Positions 46,523-55,035 of a stretch of DNA of 64,000 nucleotides are shown one piece after another. Each line of letters opens with the position of its first letter. The stretch's first letter is position 1. A program made the position numbers and the translations under genes. The DNA lies in NCBI GenBank assembly GCA_002162675.1, contig MAAE01000025.1:1-64000 (forward strand), in the 5' to 3' direction. The DNA comes from Colwellia sp. 39_35_sub15_T18 (GTDB lineage Bacteria > Pseudomonadota > Gammaproteobacteria > Enterobacterales > Alteromonadaceae). Under the pieces are notes generated by a model. It was not told the origin of the DNA. It saw only the letters and a program-made list of their open reading frames with translations, and did not search any database.

Positions 46523-48771
46523 TGAATGATATTAAAACAGATACTAAAGCAGATACGAGTAGCGAAATGAATAGTGATGAGTTACAAGTAGAGAGTCAAG
46601 TTGCAAATAGTGAGCTGAGTAGCGAGTCGAATAAAAGCAGTGCTTTCACCTTAGTTCGTCAAGAAAACGGCATTGTGCATTTGGTTATGGATGTTGTTGA
46701 TGACACCATGAACACGCTTAAAGCAGAATTTGCTGAGCAAGTGGCGGATGTGTTGGCTGAAATTAAGGCTGATGCTGCTATTACTGGTGTTGTGTTATGT
46801 AGTGGTAAAGAAGACTCTTTTGTTGCCGGCGCTGATATAAATATGATCAATGACTGCAAAACCAAAGAAGAAGTGGTTGCGTTGACGCGTCAAGGTCAAA
46901 TGATTTTCTCACAGCTTGAACAATTGAATGTACCTGTCGTGGCTGCGATTAATGGTGCTTGTTTAGGCGGTGGCTTAGAGCTCGCCATGGCATGTCATGC
47001 ACGTGTTTGTAGTGACAACCCTAAAACAGCATTAGGTTTACCTGAAGTGCAATTAGGTTTATTACCCGGCGGCGGCGGTACACAACGTCTACCTAAGCTT
47101 GTTGGCGTGCAAAAAGCACTAGATATGATGTTAACAGGTAAGCAGCTTAGAGCTAAGCAAGCGTTGAAACTAGGTTTAGTCGATGATGTTGTGCCTAATA
47201 GTATTTTAATTGCCACAGCCGAAAAGATGGCGCTGGCCGGTAATTTTAAAAAAACCGAAAAGTTTAAATCATCGCTGATTAATAAATTTCTTGAAGGTAC
47301 TTCAGTTGGTCGTGGCATTGTTTATAAACAGGCAACAAAGTCTGTTTTATCTAAAACTAAAGGTAATTACCCTGCGCCGGTTAAAATTATTAATTGCATA
47401 AAAACAGGCGTGGAGCAATCTTCAGCAAAAGGCTTTCAAGTAGAAGCTGAACATTTCGCTGAATTAGTGATGAGTTCAGAATCAGCTCAATTACGTAACC
47501 TATTTTTTGCAACGACAGAGATGAAGAAAGAGCAGGGCGTTGCTGATGTCATGCCTGAAAAAATAGCTAAAGCAGGTGTGCTTGGTGGTGGTTTAATGGG
47601 AGGCGGTATTGCTTTTGTTACGGCAACCAAGGCTAATATTCCTGCCCGTATAAAAGATATTGGTCATCAAGGCATTAGCCACGCACTTAAATACAGTTTT
47701 GACATACTTAATAAAAAAGTAAAGCGTCGCTTCATGCGTAACAGCGAAATGCAAAAGCAAATGGCGATGATCACGGGTTGTATTGATTACTCTGGTTTTG
47801 AAGATATCGATATTGTTGTTGAAGCAGTATTTGAAAATTTAGAGCTAAAACAAAATATGGTGCTAGAAATTGAACAGCATGCTAAAGAGTCAACCATTTT
47901 TGCTAGTAACACCTCTAGTTTACCTATTAGCGATATAGCGGCCAAAGCAGCACGCCCTGAAAATGTTATTGGTTTACATTATTTCTCTCCAGTAGATAAA
48001 ATGCCATTGGCGGAAATAATTCCTCATGCCAGCACGTCAGATAAAACCATTTCAACGACGGTTGCTTTTGCTAAAAAGCAAGGTAAAACGCCTATTGTTG
48101 TTAAAGACAAAGCAGGTTTTTACGTTAATCGTATTTTAACTCCTTACATGAATGAAGCAGCCATTTTATTACTGGCAGGAGAGCCTATTGATAAAGTTGA
48201 TAAAGCCTTAGTGAACTTTGGTTTCCCTGTTGGGCCTATACAATTGCTTGATGAAGTAGGTATTGATGTTGGTGCTAAAATAAGCCCCATACTACAAGCT
48301 AATTTAGGCGAACGTTTTGCTGCTCCTTCGGCATTTTCTAAGTTACTTGATGATGGTCGCTTAGGTAAAAAAGTAGAGAAAGGTTTTTACCTGTATGGTA
48401 AGAATGTCAAGAAAGGCTTGATGAAAAAAGGAAAGCAAGTTGATGAAAGCATATATAGTTTATTGAACTTGACGCCAGCGGGCAGTTTATCGGCGGATGA
48501 AATAGCTAAACGTTGTACATACATGATGCTTAATGAAGCGGCACGTTGTGTTGATGAAGGCATAGTGCGTAATGCTCGTGATGGTGATATTGGTGCTATT
48601 TTTGGTATTGGCTTTCCACCATTCTTAGGCGGTCCGTTACGTTATATTGATAAAATAGGCGCGCAATCGTTAGTTGCACAATTATCACGATGGGCAGAGC
48701 AGCACGGTGAACGTTATACACCTTGTGATGCTTTAGTAGCTATGGCTGAAAGTGGCGCTAAATACTATTAG
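46522..48771 (+). CDS. fadJ: Multifunctional fatty acid oxidation enzyme FadJ
   Basis: A 749-residue two-domain enzyme. The N-terminal enoyl-CoA hydratase (AGADINMI, NGACLGGGLELAMACHAR, GLPEVQLGLLPGGGGTQRLP) is followed by an L-3-hydroxyacyl-CoA dehydrogenase (NAD site GVLGGGLMGGGIAF, then ASNTSSLPISDIA and GLHYFSPVDKMPLAEII with the catalytic His). About 35 extra acidic, Ser-rich residues precede the first domain compared with E. coli FadJ. One-base overlap with fadI. Forms the FadI-FadJ complex. Confidence 0.95.
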   Translation: MNDIKTDTKADTSSEMNSDELQVESQVANSELSSESNKSSAFTLVRQENGIVHLVMDVVDDTMNTLKAEFAEQVADVLAEIKADAAITGVVLCSGKEDSFVAGADINMINDCKTKEEVVALTRQGQMIFSQLEQLNVPVVAAINGACLGGGLELAMACHARVCSDNPKTALGLPEVQLGLLPGGGGTQRLPKLVGVQKALDMMLTGKQLRAKQALKLGLVDDVVPNSILIATAEKMALAGNFKKTEKFKSSLINKFLEGTSVGRGIVYKQATKSVLSKTKGNYPAPVKIINCIKTGVEQSSAKGFQVEAEHFAELVMSSESAQLRNLFFATTEMKKEQGVADVMPEKIAKAGVLGGGLMGGGIAFVTATKANIPARIKDIGHQGISHALKYSFDILNKKVKRRFMRNSEMQKQMAMITGCIDYSGFEDIDIVVEAVFENLELKQNMVLEIEQHAKESTIFASNTSSLPISDIAAKAARPENVIGLHYFSPVDKMPLAEIIPHASTSDKTISTTVAFAKKQGKTPIVVKDKAGFYVNRILTPYMNEAAILLLAGEPIDKVDKALVNFGFPVGPIQLLDEVGIDVGAKISPILQANLGERFAAPSAFSKLLDDGRLGKKVEKGFYLYGKNVKKGLMKKGKQVDESIYSLLNLTPAGSLSADEIAKRCTYMMLNEAARCVDEGIVRNARDGDIGAIFGIGFPPFLGGPLRYIDKIGAQSLVAQLSRWAEQHGERYTPCDALVAMAESGAKYY

Positions 48772-48825
48772 TTAAGCCTAAGTATAACGTTATGCTAGCC
48801 ACTCAGTGGTATCGTGCATCATTAC

Positions 48826-48860
48826 AAAAAACGTCAACTTTCAGGAGTTGGCGTTTTTTT
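48826..48860 (+). terminator. Intrinsic terminator after fadJ
   Basis: CGTCAACT/AGTTGGCG (one G-U pair) with a 6-base loop, preceded by A6 and followed by T7, about 55 bases past the fadJ stop. Strong. Confidence 0.9.
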
Positions 48861-49161
48861 ATGCTTGCAGCGGAGCAACCAATTAGTTTTATTATATTAC
48901 GATTATTGCTCATGATAATGAGAGCGCCATTTATTTGACTGCAAAAATAATCCGAGTGCTGGCAAAGATATTCCTTACTAGAGGCGAGTTATTGCCAGTA
49001 AAACGTAGTGAAATATTAATAGCCATTGCAATAAGTGATTGAGTATTCACCCAGCTTTTATTATATTAGCGGCGATTTTTTTTACTGCCATTGTTTATGG
49101 AATGTTTTTTAGCCTATTTCTTGGGAATTCTTTATGAAGGTATTGCTATGAGGGTATTGTT
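48861..49161. other. Gene-free gap, no recognisable feature
   Basis: About 300 AT-rich bases between the fadJ terminator and the small membrane protein. I find no convincing reading frame, tRNA, stem with a U run or copy of the dispersed repeats. A short near-duplicate (GAAGGTATTGCTATG then GAGGGTATTG) sits at its right end, next to the ribosome site of the following gene. Confidence 0.5.
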
Positions 49162-49371
49162 TTGTTGCTGTTAATTTTACTTATAGGCTGTTGTAGCCTA
49201 GTTTGTGGGCTTTTCTTTAACATTCAAGCATTGCTGACTGGCTTAGGACGAAAACGTTGGACGATAGCTGGCTTGGTTTTTGGTCCACTGGTGTGGCCAA
49301 TGTTTATGATGAAAAAACGTATGCAGCTTAACCATCTGTTTGGATTAAACCAGTTGATTTTTAAGGCCTAG
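49162..49371 (+). CDS. Small membrane protein, hypothetical
   Basis: A 69-residue protein starting at TTG, with GAGGG about eight bases upstream. Two hydrophobic segments (about residues 1-20 and 34-50) are separated by the basic turn GLGRKRW; a tail follows beginning MMKKRM. Small proteins of this pattern occur in marine gammaproteobacteria, but I cannot name a family. The reading frame lacks stop codons over a length that is only moderately unlikely by chance, so reality is not certain. Confidence 0.5.
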   Translation: MLLLILLIGCCSLVCGLFFNIQALLTGLGRKRWTIAGLVFGPLVWPMFMMKKRMQLNHLFGLNQLIFKA

Positions 49372-49529
49372 AGCTTTTTGCTGTACAAAAAGGGTTATAA
49401 AAGGAGCTTCAGTGAGCTTAAATAGAACTGAGAAGGTGAATAAATAAAAAGTTTTCTAAGAGGGGTTATATACTTCAGATAATAAAGTCACCAACATCCA
49501 TGTTAGTGCGTCTTAAATAGACTTAACTT

Positions 49530-49646
49530 TTACGACCACCAAGAGTTGGCAGACGTTTCTTTAAATTCAATACGAGCAGCAATAGGGTTTGCTTTCGTTT
49601 TTTTAGCGGTATTAGCCGTAAATAATGCTTTGAATAGATTAATCAT
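49530..49646 (-). CDS. 38-residue microprotein with strong ribosome site
   Basis: The reading frame starts MINLFKALF and ends ETSANSWWS. The start ATG has AAGGAG seven bases upstream, among the best ribosome sites in this window. The product is basic in the middle (AKKTKANP) and aromatic at the C-terminus (WW). There is no signal peptide or long hydrophobic stretch. It lies 52 bases after the repeat-peptide gene on the same strand, so the two may share a transcript. I do not recognise it. It is short enough to be missed by routine gene calling. Confidence 0.6.
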   Translation of the reverse strand: MINLFKALFTANTAKKTKANPIAARIEFKETSANSWWS

Positions 49647-49698
49647 TATATGACTCCTTATTAATTAAGTAATGAGTAGTTATATTATTAATAAGCGT

Positions 49699-49935
49699 TT
49701 ATATGCGCATAGAGCCACGCGCTTTACCCGCTTTTTCAATGGATAAGTTTTCTTTAGAGTTTATACGCATAGAGCCACGCGCTTTACCCGCTTTTTCAAT
49801 AGTTAGATCTTGTTCAGCGTTTATGCGCATAGAGCCACGCGCCTTACCAATTTCTTGAATATCTAAACTGTGAGTATCAGCAATAGGAGCAGGTGAAACT
49901 GACATTGCCATTGATAGAATAATTGAACTTAACAT
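49699..49935 (-). CDS. Small exported protein with three GKARGSMRI repeats
   Basis: A 78-residue protein. Residues 1-19 look like a short signal peptide (hydrophobic, ending SPAPIA) but lack N-terminal basic residues. The rest is three units of 20 residues: DIQEIGKARGSMRINAEQDL, then TIEKAGKARGSMRINSKENL and SIEKAGKARGSMRI, where the last unit stops right after GSMRI. The nine residues GKARGSMRI are invariant. Ribosome site AAGGAA lies six to seven bases before ATG. I know no family for it. It could be a secreted multi-copy peptide precursor, a small beta-rich surface protein, or a partner of the neighbouring sensor; none is shown. Confidence 0.75.
   Translation of the reverse strand: MLSSIILSMAMSVSPAPIADTHSLDIQEIGKARGSMRINAEQDLTIEKAGKARGSMRINSKENLSIEKAGKARGSMRI
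49702..49860. repeat. 60-bp tandem repeat inside the GKARGSMRI gene
   Basis: Three copies in exact 60-base register at 49702-49740, 49761-49800 and 49821-49860. The first two share 35 identical bases (49706-49740 and 49766-49800). The third, encoding the N-terminal unit, differs at several positions. The near identity suggests recent expansion or gene conversion. Confidence 0.9.
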
Positions 49936-50155
49936 GCACTTTTCCTTAAAATATAATTGTTTATATGTATTGTTGATTTGTTTTACTAATTAGACTAATG
50001 CTTAAATTATGCCAAGTTAAAAGTGTTTATGTGTAGAAGGGAGTAAAGCTTTGGTTTTAAAAGCCTGCATACGAGCGAGCAATTATTTTTCGATAAAAGG
50101 GTAATAGTTGTCGTCGGAGTATTTAGCTGGAGTTATATTTTTGACGCTAAATTAT

Positions 50156-50180
50156 TAAATAAAAGCAGAGCTTTATTTTT
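50156..50180 (-). terminator. Possible terminator overlapping the sensor gene stop
   Basis: On the minus strand AATAAAGC pairs with GCTTTTATT around a 3-base loop, and an AT-rich tail follows. The stem is weak and includes the stop codon region, so low confidence. Confidence 0.3.
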
Positions 50181-53100
50181 GATTGAAGCTAGTGGATTTA
50201 TGAGTTATCTGGTGAGATAACAAGTATTTTTGAAATTGTTCAGTAGCCAGCGGTTTACTGTATAAATAACCTTGTAACTGTTCACAACGTAAGCCAGATA
50301 AAAAACTAAGCTGTTGATTGGTTTCAACGCCTTCTGCGACAACATCCATGCCTAAGTTATGGGCAATGGTGACAATAGTGGCTACCATATTTCTCCCTTG
50401 CTCGGACTCTTCAATGTCATCAACAAAGGCTTTGTCTATTTTTAGGGTGTTAAGAGGGAATTTTTTTAAATAGGCCAATGAAGAGTAACCGGTGCCAAAG
50501 TCATCAAGGGACAAGTGAATACCCATAGCCCTAATCTGCAACATGGTATCGATAGCCTCTTGAGGTGAGTCCATTACCGTACCTTCGGTTATTTCAAGCT
50601 CTAGATGCTTAGCAGGAAGTTGACTTTCTTTCAATATATCAGCAATTTGACCCACCAAGTTACTTTGGGTAAATTGCACTGCGGATAAGTTAACCGCGAC
50701 TCGGCCATCAAATAAGCCAGCATCGACCCACTTCTTGGTAGCAAAACAGGCTTTTCTTAAGACTATTTCACCTATGTCGATAATTTGTCCCGTTTCTTCT
50801 GACACTGGGATAAAGACAATAGGGCTAATGACGCCTTTATTGGGGGTTTCAAATCTCACTAAAGCTTCCATACCCGCCACTTTACCAGTAGATATTTCAA
50901 TTTTAGGTTGATAGAACACAGAAAAAGAGTCTTCCTTTAAACCATGGCGGATCAAGTTTTCAATTTGCAAGCGTTTGACGGCTTGCTTGTTCATAGAGTC
51001 ACTGAAAAATTGATATTTATTGCCACCACTGCCTTTGGCGTGATACATGGCGGTATCAGCATTTTTTAATAACTCATGGCCTGAGTTGCCATCTTCAGGA
51101 AAGAGCACGATACCTATGCTGCTGTATAGTACTATTTCTTGATTCTTTAGTTTAAAGGGCTGGGCAGTAGCACTTAAAATATTTTTGGCTAATGAAGTGA
51201 TAGTGTGAATATCATTAGTTCCTTCAATGATGATACTAAATTCATCGCCTCCTAGACGATAGACGCTGTCTTGTTTTCTACTCAGTGCCAACATGCGACT
51301 AGCTACTTGGCATAAAACATTGTCGCCTACTTGATGTCCCATAGAGTCGTTTATTTTTTTAAAATTATCTAAATCAAAAACTAATAGAGCATGGTTGATT
51401 TTATTCTTAACCAGTCTCGCCTGATTTGCTTGAAAAAATGAGCGGTTAGGTAAACCCGTTAATGTATCTAAACTAGCGAGTTTTCTTAGCTCAGCTTCTG
51501 TTTCTTTCCGTTTAGTTATATCAGAAAATACACCAACAAAATGAGTGATGTTGCCACCTTCATCACGAATGATATCAAGATTTAAATCGGTTAAATATTT
51601 ACTGCCATTAGCACGTAAACTTTCAATTTCACCATGCCAGCCGCCTTTGGTGAGCAAATGTTTTTTGATGCTTTGACTAAAGCTATTGGGGTATTGATTA
51701 AAGCTCATTGAACGGCCAACCATTTGATTTTTACTTTTACCCGTTATGCGCTGAAATGCTTTATTAACGTCAACGGTAATAAATTGACGATCATAAATAA
51801 CCACAGCGTCAGAAATGTTTTGGATACAACGGGCAAACAATTTCAAACGCTCTTCAGCTTTTTTGATGTGACTGATATCTTTTAAGGTACCCGTCATACG
51901 CGTCGGTTTATTATTATCATCGCGTTCAACAATTTTGCCGCGGTCTAAAATCCAAATCCAACGATTATTTTTATCTTTAACACGATAAGTACTTTCAAAA
52001 TGCTCGTTATTATCATTGAGGTGATCCGTTAAAGCTTGTTTAACTCTTGCTAAATCTTGATGATGAATATTGGTTTCGGCATTGGCATTACGGGTACTGT
52101 CTTGAGGGAATGCTAAGTTGCTCCAAGTATTGGTGTGGTACACCTTGTCGGTTTTAATATTCCAATCCCACATTTCATCGCCACTGCCCCAAAGGGAAAG
52201 CTTTAAACGCTCTTCGCTTTCTTTTATTTGTGAGTTATATAACTGTTTATTGCGATACTGTTGTATAACATAAACAAAAAACAGCATTGAGACTAGGGTA
52301 TAGAAAAGCATAGCGCTGGTGGATAACCACCAGGGAGGCAATATGTGAACATTAAGCTGGCTAGTTTTTGAGTTTTCAGGATGATTGACATCATAAGCTT
52401 CTACCTCAAAGACATAATCACCAGCGCTGAGGTTAGTATAGGTGGCGCGATTATTATTACTACCCGTATCTGTGGCGGCATCAATCCAATGCTTTTCTAA
52501 GCCGATTAGTCGATATTTATAGCGAATTTGGGCAGGTAATTTAGGGTTTGGAGAAACAAATTCAAAGCTGACAGGCGATTGTTTATAGGCCAGTTCAAGT
52601 TGTACTAATGAGTTTAATTGTTTAGCTAACGTATATTCTTTGTTAGTCATTTCTTCTTTTTTGGTAAAACTAGTAATATCAATTTTTTTATTGGCGACGT
52701 ATAAATTGGTAAACAATGGTTTTGCGATGTTTTGTGTTATTTGTAATATTTCATTCGGACTAAATTTAAATAAACCATTTGAACTGCCAAAATACATATC
52801 GTTTGACTCTGATTTTAATGCGGCAAATTCAATAAATTCAGGTTTACTAATGGCAAAGTCATTATCAAAGTTTGTTACACGTTTTTCAAATGGATTTATT
52901 TTTGTTATACCTATATTTGTTGCCAACCAGGCATTTTCTTGTTCATCAATTAATATAGAGGCAACAAAGTCATTTTTTAAGCCATTACTTTCATTAAATA
53001 CTTCTATTTTTTTAGTTATACGATTGATTAATATAACTCCTTGAGAATCAGAGCCAAACCAAAGCCAGTTTTTACTTACCTGTAGTTTTTTAATATAAGT

Positions 53101-54870
53101 GCCATATAGAACTTCAGGTAGCTTGGTTTGTAGTTTTGTGAATGATTCTTTTTGAATATCGAATTTATAAATATGATTACTTTTTGTGAGAACCCATAAC
53201 GTATTATCATTTTGTGACTGTAAGCTGGTGATCGAAACGCTATTTTTAGTTTTGTATGAAGTAAATTTTTTTTGTTTAGTGTTATAACTAGTTAACTCAC
53301 CAGACTCATTAATAAACCAAAAGTCATTTTCAATTATTGTTAATAGTTTGTCTGCTGAGTAATTCGATTTTGACGACCAGCTTAAATGTTCAAATAACTT
53401 ATCGTCATAAGGTAAGTATTCATAAAGGTTGTTGTTTGCAGAACGTAACCAGATAGAATTGGAGTTATTCGCTATTATCCACCTCGGTTTAACATCAAGT
53501 TTTGAACTTAATCTTTTATTTGCTTTCTTATTTGTTAATGAAAATAGTCCCTGCTTTTCAGTAGATAGCCAAACCACTCCATCAGAGGTTTCGGCAAAAG
53601 ATTCTACCCGGTAGTTCTGAGCTTCATTACCAGCCAAACCATGATAAAACAAACTAGTAAGTGGTGAGTATTTATTGATACCACCACCGTAAGTAGCTAA
53701 CCACATATTACCATTGTTATCTTGGTACATGTCCATCAGCCAGTTTTCACTGAGAGAGTTTTTATTTGTATTGTTTTGATAAGCATGAATGCTGTCATCA
53801 AGCAGGTTGATGGTATTTAAACCATTGTGGGTTGCTAACCATACATGAGTATCATCATACTGAGCAATAGCGCGAATATTATTTGATAATAGTGATTGAG
53901 ATGTACTGCTGTTTTCTTGTTTTGTCGTTAAATGAGATAGTAATTGATAGTCGTCATCAATAATAAATAAACCATTATTGGTTGCTAACCAATAATGGTT
54001 GTCGATAGTTTTTATATCAAATAGTGATTGGGCATTCACCGTTAAATCAAATTTATTATTTTCTTGTAATGAGCCAATGTAAGTTAAATTTTTACTGATA
54101 AGGTGTATGCCATTGTCATAACTGCCTAGCCAGTAGTTTTGTTGCTTGTCTTGAAAAATGGTTTTTATTTCTTGAAATTTATTATTATGGCCACGTATAT
54201 CAATACGTTTAAATAGTGCACTTTTATTGCTACTTTCAAGGGATAAAGTATGCAATCCGAGCGTTGTTGATACCCAAAGTAAGCCTTTTTGTTGTACTTT
54301 TTTACCTGATTTGTCTTTTATTATTTTCCCCGTATCTTGATAGATATCCCAAATAACATTATCTCGAAGCGAGTTACTATCATTAGTAATCTGGCTAAAA
54401 GTATCAAAGTTATCGAGTTCAAGATTATAGCGACTTAAACCTTTTTTAGTACCAATCCAGAGGGTATTATCACTATCAATGAATATTTTTCGAATAACAT
54501 TGTCGGCGATAGAATGGTTGTCGTTGGCATTGTGGCGGTAGGTAATAAAATTATTACCGTCATAGCGGTTCAAGCCATCTTCGGTGGCAAACCAGATAAA
54601 GCCTTGGTGATCTTGAGTGATGCCGAAAACATTAGAATTTGAAAGGCCATCCATTGCGGAGAGTTGGCTGAATTTTAATTGTTCATTTTCTGAATAAATA
54701 ATTTGCGAAGTATGGTTTTCAGCCTGAGCTATGCCAATAAATAATGACAATAAGGCGGTACAGCCGAGAATAAGATATTTTAGCTTTAATAAAGCATAGT
54801 GATTAAAAAATAACACTATGGATGATGGTACTGATAAAAAAGAAGAAAGCTTGAAAAAATTTAAAAGCAC
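50173..54870 (-). CDS. Beta-propeller sensor with PAS, GGDEF and EAL domains
   Basis: A 1565-residue hybrid cyclic-di-GMP enzyme. A signal or anchor segment (about residues 25-50) leads to many two-component-regulator propeller repeats (for example FGITQDHQGFIWFATEDGLNRYDG), likely forming two seven-bladed periplasmic propellers to about 745. A Y_Y_Y domain, a membrane helix (about 860-880) and two PAS domains (about 890-1140) follow. GGDEF comes next, with RLGGDEF intact and an RxxD inhibitory site five residues before it. Last is EAL with EALVRF, LEITEG, DDFGTGYSSL and VAEGVET, so both domains look catalytic. Probably senses an extracytoplasmic ligand. Confidence 0.92.
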   Translation of the reverse strand: MLLNFFKLSSFLSVPSSIVLFFNHYALLKLKYLILGCTALLSLFIGIAQAENHTSQIIYSENEQLKFSQLSAMDGLSNSNVFGITQDHQGFIWFATEDGLNRYDGNNFITYRHNANDNHSIADNVIRKIFIDSDNTLWIGTKKGLSRYNLELDNFDTFSQITNDSNSLRDNVIWDIYQDTGKIIKDKSGKKVQQKGLLWVSTTLGLHTLSLESSNKSALFKRIDIRGHNNKFQEIKTIFQDKQQNYWLGSYDNGIHLISKNLTYIGSLQENNKFDLTVNAQSLFDIKTIDNHYWLATNNGLFIIDDDYQLLSHLTTKQENSSTSQSLLSNNIRAIAQYDDTHVWLATHNGLNTINLLDDSIHAYQNNTNKNSLSENWLMDMYQDNNGNMWLATYGGGINKYSPLTSLFYHGLAGNEAQNYRVESFAETSDGVVWLSTEKQGLFSLTNKKANKRLSSKLDVKPRWIIANNSNSIWLRSANNNLYEYLPYDDKLFEHLSWSSKSNYSADKLLTIIENDFWFINESGELTSYNTKQKKFTSYKTKNSVSITSLQSQNDNTLWVLTKSNHIYKFDIQKESFTKLQTKLPEVLYGTYIKKLQVSKNWLWFGSDSQGVILINRITKKIEVFNESNGLKNDFVASILIDEQENAWLATNIGITKINPFEKRVTNFDNDFAISKPEFIEFAALKSESNDMYFGSSNGLFKFSPNEILQITQNIAKPLFTNLYVANKKIDITSFTKKEEMTNKEYTLAKQLNSLVQLELAYKQSPVSFEFVSPNPKLPAQIRYKYRLIGLEKHWIDAATDTGSNNNRATYTNLSAGDYVFEVEAYDVNHPENSKTSQLNVHILPPWWLSTSAMLFYTLVSMLFFVYVIQQYRNKQLYNSQIKESEERLKLSLWGSGDEMWDWNIKTDKVYHTNTWSNLAFPQDSTRNANAETNIHHQDLARVKQALTDHLNDNNEHFESTYRVKDKNNRWIWILDRGKIVERDDNNKPTRMTGTLKDISHIKKAEERLKLFARCIQNISDAVVIYDRQFITVDVNKAFQRITGKSKNQMVGRSMSFNQYPNSFSQSIKKHLLTKGGWHGEIESLRANGSKYLTDLNLDIIRDEGGNITHFVGVFSDITKRKETEAELRKLASLDTLTGLPNRSFFQANQARLVKNKINHALLVFDLDNFKKINDSMGHQVGDNVLCQVASRMLALSRKQDSVYRLGGDEFSIIIEGTNDIHTITSLAKNILSATAQPFKLKNQEIVLYSSIGIVLFPEDGNSGHELLKNADTAMYHAKGSGGNKYQFFSDSMNKQAVKRLQIENLIRHGLKEDSFSVFYQPKIEISTGKVAGMEALVRFETPNKGVISPIVFIPVSEETGQIIDIGEIVLRKACFATKKWVDAGLFDGRVAVNLSAVQFTQSNLVGQIADILKESQLPAKHLELEITEGTVMDSPQEAIDTMLQIRAMGIHLSLDDFGTGYSSLAYLKKFPLNTLKIDKAFVDDIEESEQGRNMVATIVTIAHNLGMDVVAEGVETNQQLSFLSGLRCEQLQGYLYSKPLATEQFQKYLLSHQITHKSTSFNQK

Positions 54871-55035
54871 AGTTCAACCTGAATAAAGAAAAAAGTGATA
54901 ATTATTATTAAAAAATGCCAGACCATTTAAAGTCATGCATAGCCTTAAGTCAACTACTGTTCGTCGTTAGTTAATTTGCTTAGTTAGTTCTTCATTAGTT
55001 AAAATAACTTAGGCAATAGTTTATTATCGGCAGTA

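Noticed and set aside
49998-50015. Sigma-54-like element (TTGGCA with GG-N10-GC spacing) upstream of the repeat-peptide gene
   Set aside because: The -24 half fits, but the -12 half reads AAGC instead of TTGC; one weak match in an AT-rich gap is not enough.
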